Under the pieces are notes generated by a model that was given only the letters and a program-made list of their open reading frames with translations, was not told the DNA's origin and did not search any database. A DNA stretch of 64,000 bases from Streptomyces sp. R41. GTDB lineage: Bacteria > Actinomycetota > Actinomycetes > Streptomycetales > Streptomycetaceae. The position numbers were made by a program, and so were the translations under genes. This document shows, piece after piece, positions 34,226 through 43,277 of this stretch. The stretch spans positions 6,493,001-6,557,000 of the forward strand of contig NZ_CP163443.1 in NCBI RefSeq assembly GCF_041053055.1, in the 5' to 3' direction. Each line of letters begins with the position of its first letter. Positions within the stretch are counted from its first letter, which is position 1.

Positions 34226-35191
34226 ATGACTGTGCGAATGCAGGGGTGCGGGACGCGAGGGGGCGGCTCTGTGCGGCGGGTGCTGGCGGTGCATTTCGTG
34301 CCGTGCGCGCTCTTTGTCACGTGTGTGTACGGGTTGGTTCGGGCGGGAAGTTTCTCGGGTCGTAGCGACGGGACCGCAGTCCTACCGTCCAGCCCGGCTG
34401 CCACAGCCGGTGCCCTTCTTCTGATCGGTGCCTGCGCCGCCGTACTCGGGATGCTGCTGCAGCCCTTTCAGGTGCGGGCGGTGCGAGTGCTGGAGGGGTA
34501 CTGGGACCGGTGGTCCGTCACGGCGGGATTTGCCGGGGTGCTGATGGAGTTGCAGCGTCGCCGCGGGCAGGTGCTCGCCGATCGAGCCGATGCCGCGACC
34601 GATGCCGGCCCCGACGCCCGGCGAGTCGCGGCAGACGCCTCAAGGCGCCTGGCGGCCGCACCGCCCAAGGACGCTCTCCTGCCCACCGCGCTCGGCAATG
34701 CCCTCAGGGCCGGAGAGCTCAGCGCGGGTGAGCGTTACGGGCTCACGACCCTCGCCTCGTGGCCCCGCATCTATCCGCAGGTGTCCGCCCCACTTGCCCA
34801 GGCGCTGAGTTCGGCCCGGGACATGCTGGATATGGCGGTCAACCTCTGCCACGCCTTCCTTGCCTGCGCTGTCGTCATGGGGGCTGCCTTCTACGACGAA
34901 GCCGGTGATTGGTGGCTGGTCGCACTCGCACTGGTGATGGCCGCGGTGGCGTACAAGGGAGCTGTGATCGGGGCACAGGCTTACGCGGGGCTCATGCATG
35001 TCGTGTACGACCTGCACCGGTTCGACCTCGTCGAGGCCTTGCACCACCCGCTGCCCGACCGCGACGGCGAGTGGGCGCTCTTCCAGCGTCTCTCGGACCG
35101 GTTCGCGGGCCAACGGGTGAACCTGCCGTACATGCACGGGAGTTCACGCCCGAACGAGACTGACGGCCCCGCACAGTCCGAGAAGGTGTAG
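34226..35191 (+). CDS. Unrecognised membrane protein with an amphipathic central region
   Basis: 321 residues. Two N-terminal transmembrane helices (VLAVHFVPCALFVTCVYGLV; AGALLLIGACAAVLGMLLQP), a long cytoplasmic helical part rich in Arg/Ala (GQVLADRADAATDAGPDARR), then two more helices around 215-260. No enzyme motif. The ATG at 34226 lacks a clear ribosome-binding site; 34238 is an alternative. Its 3' end overlaps the opposite-strand gene by 48 bases. Confidence 0.68.
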   Translation: MTVRMQGCGTRGGGSVRRVLAVHFVPCALFVTCVYGLVRAGSFSGRSDGTAVLPSSPAATAGALLLIGACAAVLGMLLQPFQVRAVRVLEGYWDRWSVTAGFAGVLMELQRRRGQVLADRADAATDAGPDARRVAADASRRLAAAPPKDALLPTALGNALRAGELSAGERYGLTTLASWPRIYPQVSAPLAQALSSARDMLDMAVNLCHAFLACAVVMGAAFYDEAGDWWLVALALVMAAVAYKGAVIGAQAYAGLMHVVYDLHRFDLVEALHHPLPDRDGEWALFQRLSDRFAGQRVNLPYMHGSSRPNETDGPAQSEKV

Positions 35192-35854
35192 TTCGGCTTC
35201 GTGCGCGACTTCGGCGTCGGAGCCTGCACGCGGACCCGTGTCGATGACGCGGGTGAGGAGGGTGCCGGTGGTGTGCACCGTAATGGGCCAGTCTCGCGGC
35301 ACAGTCAGATGCACATGACCGGCTACCGCCGTCACCTGGACATCAAGACTGCCGTCGAGGAAGGAGTCAGTGAGATCGGCACGCAACTCACCCGCTACGG
35401 CGCGGAGTATCACCTGGGGACAGTTGGTGTGACTGCCGAGCGCATCCGTCGTACGCACCCGGCCGGTCGCCAGTACGCGCGTCCACCGGTAGGAGTCAGC
35501 CCGTTGGGAGGAGAGCACCAGAGCCAGCCCGACGACGATCAGCGCGGCGGGTACGACGAAGTCGGCGAGGGTGTGGGCGCTGATGCCGTGCGCCGCCGCC
35601 AGCCCGCCGAGGGTCACGGCGGTGAGCAGGCTGGGCGCAATGAGCGAGCCGGGGGTGATGGCCGAGCGCAGCAGGTTCAGCAGGGCGAGGGACAGCAGTA
35701 GCCAGGGCCACCAGGCGACGAGCCAGTCCGCGGCGGCTCGGACCCGGTGCGCGCTGTCGCCGACGGTGAAACTGCCCATGGCCAGGACGCTCAGGCCGAA
35801 CCACAGGCGGGAGCGGTGCCCGCGTCTGCCCCCTGTGTCCGCCACTCGCACCAT
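35144..35854 (-). CDS. Membrane protein with a LiaF-like C-terminal domain
   Basis: 236 residues. About four transmembrane helices in the first 115 residues (WLVAWWPWLLLSLALLNLL; ADFVVPAALIVVGLALVL), then a cytoplasmic or wall-facing beta-rich domain (VILRAVAGELRADLTDSFLDGSLDVQVTAVAGHVHLTVP) resembling the 'cell wall-active antibiotics response' domain of LiaF. LiaF proteins tune LiaRS-type two-component systems, but no such kinase is adjacent. Tail-to-tail with the preceding gene. Confidence 0.7.
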   Translation of the reverse strand: MVRVADTGGRRGHRSRLWFGLSVLAMGSFTVGDSAHRVRAAADWLVAWWPWLLLSLALLNLLRSAITPGSLIAPSLLTAVTLGGLAAAHGISAHTLADFVVPAALIVVGLALVLSSQRADSYRWTRVLATGRVRTTDALGSHTNCPQVILRAVAGELRADLTDSFLDGSLDVQVTAVAGHVHLTVPRDWPITVHTTGTLLTRVIDTGPRAGSDAEVAHEAELHLLGLCGAVSLVRA

Positions 35855-35893
35855 CGTAGTGGGGTGATCGGCTGAGTTTCAGGGGCGGGGCGG

Positions 35894-36214
35894 CTACCGG
35901 TTGAAGCGCGAGCTGTTCGCCGTCTCGAGCTCACCTACAAGGGAATCGTAGGAGTGGTCGTACGCCACATGCACAGATGGAGGCAGCATGCTGAATTCGC
36001 AGCTCACCGCGTGCGCGTCCTTGAACCGGGCGTTGTACGTGGCCAGATGGGCATCCATCGCCTCGGGGCCCGCCTTGATCGCCGCATGCCAGGCGTTTAG
36101 CGTGTCACCCTCAAGCACGTCATTGGCGAGAATGACGACCTTGCAGTCCGTGCCTCGGCAGCTACCCCCGCCCGGGAGGCCGTTGCCCGGCAGGGTCATG
36201 GCATGGGTGGTCAT
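35894..36214 (-). CDS. Unrecognised small protein, paired with the upstream membrane protein
   Basis: 106 residues without a signal peptide or known motif. It carries three cysteines (GGSCRGTDCK and VSCEF) and a tyrosine-rich end (AYDHSYDSLVGEL). The ATG at 36214 overlaps the stop of the membrane-protein gene by four bases (ATGA), so the two are translationally coupled. A CxxxxC-type pair near the N terminus may bind metal or form a disulfide. Confidence 0.6.
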   Translation of the reverse strand: MTTHAMTLPGNGLPGGGSCRGTDCKVVILANDVLEGDTLNAWHAAIKAGPEAMDAHLATYNARFKDAHAVSCEFSMLPPSVHVAYDHSYDSLVGELETANSSRFNR

Positions 36215-36792
36215 GCGTTCTCCCTTGGTTTGGCGATCGCGCTGAGCGCGAACCCGCGCTTGACGCCCAGGTGCACGTTCTTGCGGTAAATGGCAATCGT
36301 CCAGACCGCTTCAACAGCGGTGCACAACAGCACCAGTCCGCCGGCGGCCCATCGCCATGAGGCTTGTTGGCCGCCGTCCGGTGGAATCAGAGCGGCGCCG
36401 ACGCCCAACCCCAGCAGGACGGTTCCGGCGCTGAAGCAGTGGACGGCGAGACTCTGGTAGCGGGCCCACACGCTGTAGTCGTCGCCTTGCCATGCGTACA
36501 GCCTTTTCAACTGCGCCTCGTTGTCGTTCCCGTACCAGTCGTGGATGTCCTGGCGCGAGTAGAGGTACTGGCGGGCGAAGTAGTGCAGTTGAATGCTGGC
36601 GATCAGGGACATGGATGTGGCAACGAGCAGTAGGAGGCTGACCCCGGGCCAGCGAAAGATTCTCTCGTTCGCTCCGGCGACGACTCCGGCAAGGGCCAGA
36701 GCTGCCCCCGTCAGAAGCGGGGCGGCGACCGAGTGGGCTTCTTTCGACGCGGGTCCATAGCCCAACGGCACAGGTGCTTGCAAAAGGCCCAT
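36211..36792 (-). CDS. Unrecognised four-helix membrane protein
   Basis: 193 residues with four transmembrane helices (APLLTGAALALAGVVAG; GVSLLLLVATSMSLIASIQL; FSAGTVLLGLGVGAALIP; AAGGLVLLCTAVEAVWTIAI). Between helices 2 and 3 is a polar stretch, HYFARQYLYSRQDIHDWYGN followed by DNEAQLKRLYAWQGDDY. The layout loosely recalls small pore-forming effector membrane proteins, but no family can be named. Cotranscribed with the 106-residue gene downstream. Confidence 0.62.
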   Translation of the reverse strand: MGLLQAPVPLGYGPASKEAHSVAAPLLTGAALALAGVVAGANERIFRWPGVSLLLLVATSMSLIASIQLHYFARQYLYSRQDIHDWYGNDNEAQLKRLYAWQGDDYSVWARYQSLAVHCFSAGTVLLGLGVGAALIPPDGGQQASWRWAAGGLVLLCTAVEAVWTIAIYRKNVHLGVKRGFALSAIAKPRENA

Positions 36793-36878
36793 GACCCCCC
36801 CTGAACAAACCGTCCCTTGATGCGGAGTGTGCCTGCGGAATGCACCCCTCAGAAGCCGCCGAATCAGGCCACAACAAC

Positions 36879-36922
36879 TGAGGACCCCGCCTCCGCGTCA
36901 CAGCGGAAACAGGGCCCTCAGT
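36879..36922. terminator. Terminator hairpin downstream of sdhB
   Basis: CTGAGGACCCCGCCTCCGC pairs imperfectly with GCGGAAACAGGGCCCTCAG around a short loop, 26 bases past the sdhB stop on the minus strand. It also faces the unknown membrane-protein gene on the far side. Confidence 0.6.
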
Positions 36923-36947
36923 ACTGCTCACCAGGCGCCGAAAGACG

Positions 36948-37727
36948 TCAGAACCGACGCGTGATCAGTGCCCTCTTCACTTCCTGGATCGCCTTCGTGA
37001 CCTCGATGCCGCGGGGGCAGGCGTCCGTGCAGTTGAAGGTCGTGCGGCAGCGCCACACGCCGTCCTTGTCGTTCAGGATCTCCAGGCGCTGCTCGCCCGC
37101 TTCGTCACGCGAGTCGAAGATGAAGCGGTGGGCGTTCACGATGGCGGCCGGGCCGAAGTACTGGCCGTCGTTCCAGAACACCGGGCACGAGGACGTGCAG
37201 GCCGCGCAGAGGATGCACTTCGTCGTGTCGTCGAAGCGCTCGCGGTCCTCGGCCGACTGGAGGCGTTCCCGCGTGGGCTCGTTCGTGTCCTTGGTGATCA
37301 AGAACGGCATCACGTCTCGGTACGCCTGGAAGAACGGCTCCATGTCGACCACGAGGTCCTTCAGGACCGTCAGGCCCTTGATGGGCTCCACCGTGATCGG
37401 CTTCTCGGGGTTCAGGTCCTTGATCAGCGTCTTGCACGCGAGGCGGTTCTTGCCGTTGATCCGCATCGCGTCCGAACCGCAGATCCCGTGGGCGCAGGAG
37501 CGGCGGAAGGTCAGGGTGCCGTCCTGATCCCACTTGATCTTGTGGAGGGCGTCGAGGACACGCTCCTTGGGGTCGATCTCCAGCTGGAAGTCTTCCCAGG
37601 CCGCCTCCGCCGAGACCTCGGAGTTGAAGCGGCGGATGCGGAAGGTGGCCGTGATGTACGGCGAGTCGGCGAAGCCGGGCTCGGGCGTGCCGGCCGCGTC
37701 CGCCTTGTCCAGGGTCGGGGTTGCCAT
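36948..37727 (-). CDS. sdhB: Succinate dehydrogenase iron-sulfur subunit
   Basis: 259 residues carrying the electron path from flavin to quinone. The [2Fe-2S] ligands are in RSCAHGICGSDAMRINGKNRLAC; the [4Fe-4S] and [3Fe-4S] ligands are in CILCAACTSSCPVFW and CTDACPRGIEV. The start codon overlaps the sdhA stop (TGATG), so the genes are coupled. Last gene of a complete minus-strand sdhCDAB operon, followed by a hairpin at 36879-36922. Confidence 0.97.
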   Translation of the reverse strand: MATPTLDKADAAGTPEPGFADSPYITATFRIRRFNSEVSAEAAWEDFQLEIDPKERVLDALHKIKWDQDGTLTFRRSCAHGICGSDAMRINGKNRLACKTLIKDLNPEKPITVEPIKGLTVLKDLVVDMEPFFQAYRDVMPFLITKDTNEPTRERLQSAEDRERFDDTTKCILCAACTSSCPVFWNDGQYFGPAAIVNAHRFIFDSRDEAGEQRLEILNDKDGVWRCRTTFNCTDACPRGIEVTKAIQEVKRALITRRF

Positions 37728-39481
37728 CAGTACTTACGCTCCATCGGCTGGTAGCGGGTCTGGACGACCGGCTTGTAGTCGAGACGGATGGACTCGGTGC
37801 CGTCGTCGCCGACCTCGCGGTACGCCATGGTGTGGCGCATGAAGTTGACGTCGTCGCGGTTCGGGTAGTCCTCGCGGTAGTGACCGCCGCGGGACTCCTT
37901 GCGGGCGAGGGCCGACACCGCCATGACCTCGGCCAGGTCGAGCAGGTTGCCCAGCTCGATCGCCTCAAGGAGGTCGGTGTTGAACCGCTTGCCCTTGTCC
38001 TGGATCGAGACGTTCTTGTACCGCTCGCGCAGCTCCGCGATCTTCTCGACCGCCGTCTTGATCGTCTGCTCGGTGCGGAACACCATGACGTTGGCGTCCA
38101 TGCACTCCTGCAGCTCCCGGCGGATGTCGGCGACCCGCTCGGTACCGGTGGAGCCGCGCAGGTGCTCGACCTGCGAGACGACCTGCGACGCCGGGTTCTC
38201 GGGCAGCTCGACGTAGTCGGCCTTCGCCGAGTACTCGGCCGCGGCGATGCCCGCGCGCTTCCCGAACACGTTGATGTCCAGAAGCGAGTTGGTGCCGAGA
38301 CGGTTGGCGCCGTGCACGGACACGCAGGCGACCTCGCCCGCCGCGTACAGGCCCGAGACGACCGTGGTGTTGTCCGACAGGACCTCACCCTGGACGTTCG
38401 TCGGGATGCCGCCCATCGCGTAGTGCGCGGTGGGCTGGATCGGGATCGGGTCCGTGTACGGCTCGATGCCCAGGTAGGTGCGCGCGAACTCCGTGATGTC
38501 GGGCAGCTTGGCGTCCAGCTGCTCCGGGGGAAGGTGAGTCAGGTCCAGGTAGACGTGGTCACCCTCGGGGCCGCAGCCACGGCCCTCGCGGATCTCCGTG
38601 TAGATGGAGCGCGAGACGACGTCCCGGGACGCGAGGTCCTTCATGACCGGCGCGTACTTCTCCATGAAGCGCTCGCCGTCCTTGTTGCGGAGGATGCCGC
38701 CCTCACCGCGGGCGCCCTCCGTCAGCAGGATGCCCATGCGCCAGATGCCGGTCGGGTGGAACTGGAAGAACTCCATGTCCTCCAGCGGGATGCCACGGCG
38801 GTAGACCGCCGCCTGGCCGTCACCTGTCAGCGTGTGCGCGTTGGAGGTCACCTTGAAGAACTTGCCGGTGCCGCCGGACGCGTAGATCACGGCCTTCGCC
38901 TGGAAGACGTGGATCTCGCCGGTCGCGAGCTCGTAGGCGACGACGCCCGCCGAGTGCTTGACGCCGTCGACCTCGGTGATCAGCTGGTCGAGGACGTAGA
39001 ACTCGTTGAAGAACTCCACACCCTCCTTGACGCAGTTCTGGTACAGCGTCTGGAGGATCATGTGGCCGGTGCGGTCCGCCGCGTAGCAGGACCGGCGGAC
39101 CGGGGCCTCGCCGTGGTTGCGGGAGTGACCGCCGAAGCGGCGCTGGTCGATCGTCCCGTCGGGCGTCCGGTTGAAGGGCAGGCCCATCTTCTCCAGGTCG
39201 AGGACCGAGTCGATGGCCTCCTTCGCCAGGATCTCGGCGGCGTCCTGGTCGACCAGGTAGTCACCGCCCTTGACCGTGTCGAAGGTGTGCCACTCCCAGT
39301 TGTCCTCCTCCACGTTGGCGAGCGCGGCGGCCATACCGCCCTGCGCGGCGCCCGTGTGGGAGCGGGTGGGGTAGAGCTTCGTCAGCACGGCGGTGCGGCT
39401 GCGCTTCGTCGCCTCGATGGCGGCGCGCATGCCGGCGCCGCCGGCGCCGACGATGACGGTGTCGTACTTGTGGATCTTCAT
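37727..39481 (-). CDS. sdhA: Succinate dehydrogenase flavoprotein subunit
   Basis: 584 residues. The Rossmann motif [18 protein letters not shown] starts the protein; the covalent-FAD histidine lies in [14 protein letters not shown]; the active-site segment is [26 protein letters not shown]; the C terminus has KYDP-type substrate residues (RLDYKPV). It oxidises succinate to fumarate at the inner face of the membrane. ATG 39481 is 24 bases after the sdhD stop. Confidence 0.97.
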   Translation of the reverse strand: MKIHKYDTVIVGAGGAGMRAAIEATKRSRTAVLTKLYPTRSHTGAAQGGMAAALANVEEDNWEWHTFDTVKGGDYLVDQDAAEILAKEAIDSVLDLEKMGLPFNRTPDGTIDQRRFGGHSRNHGEAPVRRSCYAADRTGHMILQTLYQNCVKEGVEFFNEFYVLDQLITEVDGVKHSAGVVAYELATGEIHVFQAKAVIYASGGTGKFFKVTSNAHTLTGDGQAAVYRRGIPLEDMEFFQFHPTGIWRMGILLTEGARGEGGILRNKDGERFMEKYAPVMKDLASRDVVSRSIYTEIREGRGCGPEGDHVYLDLTHLPPEQLDAKLPDITEFARTYLGIEPYTDPIPIQPTAHYAMGGIPTNVQGEVLSDNTTVVSGLYAAGEVACVSVHGANRLGTNSLLDINVFGKRAGIAAAEYSAKADYVELPENPASQVVSQVEHLRGSTGTERVADIRRELQECMDANVMVFRTEQTIKTAVEKIAELRERYKNVSIQDKGKRFNTDLLEAIELGNLLDLAEVMAVSALARKESRGGHYREDYPNRDDVNFMRHTMAYREVGDDGTESIRLDYKPVVQTRYQPMERKY

Positions 39482-39504
39482 GAGTGGTTGCCTCAGCCCC
39501 GTGC

Positions 39505-39996
39505 CTAGCGGATGTTCGGGTCGAAGGTGAAGATCACCAGCGTGCCCAGCAGAATCGTGAACACCGTGGCGGTGTACAGCAGGCCCTTCAGCCACAGGCG
39601 CGTGTTCGCCCGCTCCGCGTAGTCGTTGATGACCGTGCGCAGGCCGTTGGCGCCGTGCAGCATGGCGAGCCACAGCATGGCCAGGTCCCAGACCTGCCAC
39701 CAGGGGTTCGCCCAGCGGCCGGCCACGAAGGCGAAGCCGATCTTGGAGACGCCGCCGTCCAGGACGAGCTGGATGAGCAGGTGGCCGATGACCAGGACGA
39801 CCAGGACGATGCCGGACAGGCGCATGAACAGCCAGCCGTACATCTCGAAGTTGCCGCGGGTCGACTTCGGGGTCTTCTTGGTGCGCTTGCGCGGGGCCTC
39901 GATGAGGGGCGCCGGGTTGTCGACGCTGTACGTCGAGAACGCGCCCGCGCCCTCGACGGGGCCGATGCCGGAAGCGGCGGTTTCAGTGGTGGACAT
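39505..39996 (-). CDS. sdhD: Succinate dehydrogenase membrane anchor subunit
   Basis: 163 residues. A polar N-terminal tail of about 55 residues is followed by three transmembrane helices ([64 protein letters not shown]). Histidines in helices 1 and 2 (IGHLL, MLHGAN) are candidate haem ligands. Five bases separate its ATG at 39996 from the sdhC stop. The pair of anchors fits the Streptomyces cytochrome b556-type complex II. Confidence 0.92.
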   Translation of the reverse strand: MSTTETAASGIGPVEGAGAFSTYSVDNPAPLIEAPRKRTKKTPKSTRGNFEMYGWLFMRLSGIVLVVLVIGHLLIQLVLDGGVSKIGFAFVAGRWANPWWQVWDLAMLWLAMLHGANGLRTVINDYAERANTRLWLKGLLYTATVFTILLGTLVIFTFDPNIR

Positions 39997-40001
39997 CTGT
40001 G

Positions 40002-40382
40002 TCAGCTCCCGAACACTTCGCGGACTGCGTGACCGAGGACGGGGTACAGGGCCCCGACCATCAGGACGACCCAGATACCGACGACGGACCAGAGCATCTG
40101 CTTCTGGTAGCGCGGGCCCTTCGACCAGAAGTCGACGGCGATGACTCGCAGGCCGTTGAGCGCGTGGAAGAGGATGGCGGCGACGAGGCCGTACTCCAGC
40201 AGCGCGACGATCGGCGTCTTGTACGTGGACACGACCTTGTCGTAGTCCTCGGGGGAGACACGGACGAGAGCGGTGTCCAGCACGTGTACGAACAGGAAGA
40301 AGAAGATGAGGACGCCGGTGACTCGGTGAGCCACCCAGGACCACATTCCTTCCCGGCCGCGGTACAGCGTTCCAGCCGGCAC
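40002..40382 (-). CDS. sdhC: Succinate dehydrogenase cytochrome b556 subunit
   Basis: 126 residues from GTG 40382 (PAGTLYRGREGMWSWVAHRVTGVLIFFFLFVHVLDTALV), preceded by GGAGGG eight bases upstream. Three transmembrane helices; the HRVTG motif and the HVLD histidine are typical of SdhC haem/quinone sites. A longer frame to 40469 would add 29 residues without a ribosome-binding site and is not used. First gene of the operon; its promoter must lie in 40383-40636, where the AT-richest stretch (40508-40550) contains TTGATT and TAGATA on the minus strand, poorly spaced. Confidence 0.93.
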   Translation of the reverse strand: MPAGTLYRGREGMWSWVAHRVTGVLIFFFLFVHVLDTALVRVSPEDYDKVVSTYKTPIVALLEYGLVAAILFHALNGLRVIAVDFWSKGPRYQKQMLWSVVGIWVVLMVGALYPVLGHAVREVFGS

Positions 40383-40636
40383 GGAAGAACCCTCCGGGAG
40401 CGGGGATTGGGGCCTGCCGGCTTCTGTGTCGGTCGGCCCGGCCGGGTACGGTCCACCGGCCCTGGCCATCGTAGCGACGTGTTGTCGGAACGCTTACAGC
40501 GGCCCTATCTATGTGATCAAACTGGCAATCAATCAGGCACGTTCGGGCTATTACGGGCGGTCTGTTGCCGGGTGCGGGTCGGTCGTGGCTGGTCGCGCCC
40601 ACACGGCGGAGCCGTATATGCCGCCGCCCCGCGCCC

Positions 40637-41299
40637 CTAGAGGGGCCCGTGGAAGTGCTGCACCAGGCGGGTCAGGCGACCCCTGGCCAAGCGGCGCAGC
40701 TCGTCCGCCGTTATCACCCGCTCCTCCTCCGGATCGTTTGTCAACCGTGATCGGATGGCGGCGAGTACCTGGTCAAGGGCCTCCTCGGGGGTCGCGTCGT
40801 CCAGGCAGATCACGAACACATGTCCGAAGCGGCTCTCGTACGCGGCGTGCGCGGCGCTCAGTGCGGTGTGGGCGGCGGAGTACGTGCCGTCCGGGAGCAG
40901 GGTGAGCGATTCGCCGGCCAGCGCCTCGGCGAGGTCGGCGGGAGTCAGGTCGTACGCCGCCTCGTCGGCCGCGGCGAGCAGCGCGTCCAGGTCCGGGTAG
41001 GGCCGGTGGTCGGCCAGGCGGTGGGCCCAGCGCAGGCTGCGGCAGCAGGTCAGGAGGGCGTGCTCGGCCGCGTCGGCGGGCGCGGTGTTGAACCGCTCAA
41101 GGCGGGCCGGGGACGGCGCCGCGCTCTTCTGCTCGGGGAGGGCGACCTGGCCGGGGAGGCGTGGGAGACGGTGCGAAGGCAGCGTGGGTCCTCGGCGGTG
41201 GGATGGAGGCGGGACGACGGTTGGATCCGGAGATCCCGTGACGCCCGTGGACGTCACGTGTGTTTCGGCAGGGGAAGGAGTGAGAGTTGCGTCGCTCAC
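40637..41299 (-). CDS. OHCU-decarboxylase-like protein without the HPxIG motif
   Basis: 220 residues. After a Pro/Ser-rich N terminus, the fold of 2-oxo-4-hydroxy-4-carboxy-5-ureidoimidazoline decarboxylase is recognisable: RFNTAPADAAEHALLTCCRSLRWAHRLADHRPYP, YDLTPADLAEALAGESL, AAYESRFGHVFVICLDD, and the C-terminal LTNDPEEERVITADELRRLARGRL. True OHCU decarboxylases carry the catalytic histidine in HPxIG; here that position reads AGESL. It may be inactive in the usual reaction or do something else. No uricase or allantoin genes are nearby. Confidence 0.72.
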   Translation of the reverse strand: MSDATLTPSPAETHVTSTGVTGSPDPTVVPPPSHRRGPTLPSHRLPRLPGQVALPEQKSAAPSPARLERFNTAPADAAEHALLTCCRSLRWAHRLADHRPYPDLDALLAAADEAAYDLTPADLAEALAGESLTLLPDGTYSAAHTALSAAHAAYESRFGHVFVICLDDATPEEALDQVLAAIRSRLTNDPEEERVITADELRRLARGRLTRLVQHFHGPL

Positions 41300-41475
41300 G
41301 CTATCGAGGAGTGTCAGCAGCTGTCCGACGGATGCCCGAATTTCACCCGGACGGCAGAGTTTCGGAACGTGTGGTGGACGTGCGGATGGACCTGGGGGCT
41401 TAGGTTCACAAAGGAGGTGTACGACGTCTACGACGGGAAGTGGACCTTGGCGGCCGAAGCGAAGGGCGTGATGCG

Positions 41476-43119
41476 GTGAGCACGGGCAGGCGGCGGGCGC
41501 GGGTGCGGAGCAGGAAGCGGCCGGCGCTGATCGCGGCGAGCGTGGTGGCGGCCGGTGCCGTCGCGGCGACCGTCGCGCTGTGGCCCTCCGCCGGCGACGG
41601 TGAGCCGACGGGAGCGAGCGTGCCCTCGGCCGCCAAGTCCGCGGCTTCGCCCACGACCCCGGCCAGGGCCACGCCCTCTCCCTCGCCGACCCGGACGTAT
41701 CCGCTGTCCCAGACCCCGCGCACCATCCCGGCCGTACGCGAGCACACGCCGGCCCGCGGCCCCGGCTGGCGCCCCGCCACCGGAGCCCGTGTCGTGGTGG
41801 ACGACCCCGACCTCGCCGACGAGGGGCGGCTGCTCGCTGGGGAGCTGAAGCTGACGTACGCGGGGGAGACGGATGCCAGGGACGGCGATGTCGAGCTGGG
41901 CCTCGAAGAGGGGTCCGTGGGCCCGGAGTCGTACACCCTGACCGTCCAGAACCGGCGGGTCACCATCACAGCCCCCACCGACACCGGCGTCTTCTACGGC
42001 ACGCGCACCCTCAAGCAAGAGGTGCACGGCGGCGGTACGGCGTCGGAGGGCGTCGTACGCGACCGGCCCGCGAAACCGCAGCGCGGGTTCATGCTCGACA
42101 TCGCGCGCAAGCACTTCACGGCGGCCTGGATCGAGGACCGGGTCCGGGAGCTGGGCGACCTGAAGTTCAACCAGCTCGGGCTGCACTTCTCCGACGACCA
42201 GGGCTTCCGCATCCAGTCGGACACGCACCCGGAGATCGTGTCGAAGGAGCACCTCAGCAAGGCGGAGGTGCGCAGCATCATCGACCTGGCCGCGAGCCGG
42301 CACATCACCGTCGTCCCCGAGATCGACTCACCCGGCCATCTGGGTGCCGTCCTCGCCGCGCATCCCGACCTTCAGCTGCGCAACATCAACGGGGTCCCCA
42401 CACGTGGTGCCGTCGACATCTCCAAGCCCGCCGCGGCGGACCTGGTCGACCAACTGCTGAATGAGTACGCGGATCTCTTCCCCGGCGCGTACTGGCACAT
42501 CGGCGGGGACGAGTACCAGGCCCTGACGGTGGCGAATCCGGCGGCGTCGTATCCGCAGCTGGCCGCCGCCGCCACGAAGGCGTACGGCGCCGGCGCGAGC
42601 GTCGCCGACCTGGCGACCGGCTGGCTGAACGACCGTGCCGAGGTGGTGCGCGGGCACGACCGGACCCCGCGGGCCTGGAACGACGGGTTCTTCCGCGGGG
42701 GCACCGTCCAGGCGGACGGTGACCTGCAGGTGGCGTACTGGACGGGCAAGGAGATCGGGGCGCGGTTGCCCGTCGAGTACCTGAGCACGGGGCGCAAGCT
42801 CATCAACTACAACGACGAGTTCCTCTATTACGTGCTCGGGCAGCCGCAGACCTTCGTCTACCCGACCGGGCAGCGCATCTACGAGCAGTGGACCCCGCTC
42901 GTGGTGCGCGGGACGACGGCCGTCCCCGCCAAGTACGACGGGCAGATCCTCGGCGGCGTCTTCGCGGTGTGGTGCGATCGCTCGAGCGCGCAGACCCAGG
43001 ACCAGGTGGCGGCGGGCATCAGGATGCCGCTGCGCGCCACGGTCCAGAAACTGTGGGATCCGCGCAGGCCGGCGCTGTCCTGGGCGGACTTCAAGGGGCT
43101 TGCGGACCGGCTGGGCTGA
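41476..43119 (+). CDS. Secreted GH20 beta-N-acetylhexosaminidase
   Basis: 547 residues from GTG 41476. A signal-anchor (ALIAASVVAAGAVAATVALWP) and Ser/Thr/Pro linker precede a GH20b N-terminal domain and the GH20 barrel: RGFMLDIARKHFTAAWIEDRVREL, LGLHFSDDQGFRIQSD, and the catalytic pair in WHIGGDEYQ (Asp345-Glu346). It releases N-acetylglucosamine from chitin or peptidoglycan fragments. No DasR-type palindrome was seen upstream. A perfect AAAGGAGGT at 41410-41418 has no start codon at the right spacing. Confidence 0.92.
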   Translation: MSTGRRRARVRSRKRPALIAASVVAAGAVAATVALWPSAGDGEPTGASVPSAAKSAASPTTPARATPSPSPTRTYPLSQTPRTIPAVREHTPARGPGWRPATGARVVVDDPDLADEGRLLAGELKLTYAGETDARDGDVELGLEEGSVGPESYTLTVQNRRVTITAPTDTGVFYGTRTLKQEVHGGGTASEGVVRDRPAKPQRGFMLDIARKHFTAAWIEDRVRELGDLKFNQLGLHFSDDQGFRIQSDTHPEIVSKEHLSKAEVRSIIDLAASRHITVVPEIDSPGHLGAVLAAHPDLQLRNINGVPTRGAVDISKPAAADLVDQLLNEYADLFPGAYWHIGGDEYQALTVANPAASYPQLAAAATKAYGAGASVADLATGWLNDRAEVVRGHDRTPRAWNDGFFRGGTVQADGDLQVAYWTGKEIGARLPVEYLSTGRKLINYNDEFLYYVLGQPQTFVYPTGQRIYEQWTPLVVRGTTAVPAKYDGQILGGVFAVWCDRSSAQTQDQVAAGIRMPLRATVQKLWDPRRPALSWADFKGLADRLG

Positions 43120-43277
43120 GCCGGTGGACCGCCCGCGCCCGCGAGTCGGCGGACCGCCGTGCGCATGGGCTGGACGTGCGGGCACGCCGAACCGTATGTT
43201 CCGCGTGCCGAGCGTGAAGCCCTGGGGAGGGGTGCGCCCGGTTTCCTGTTCCTGGACCCGTGGGGGGCCGCTCAGCC

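Noticed and set aside
40500..40560. A Rex-type redox operator for sdhCDAB
   Set aside because: Nothing resembling the TTGTGAA...TTCACAA palindrome is present; TTGATC and similar strings are too short to support a site.
41410..41418. Perfect ribosome-binding sequence AAAGGAGGT upstream of the hexosaminidase gene
   Set aside because: There is no start codon at a workable distance, and the nearest GTG overlaps it. The short frame running on to 41479 has no features of a protein.
41300..41475. A DasR operator in front of the GH20 gene
   Set aside because: Expected for N-acetylglucosamine-regulated enzymes, but no ACTGGTCTAGACCAGT-like palindrome occurs in this gap.
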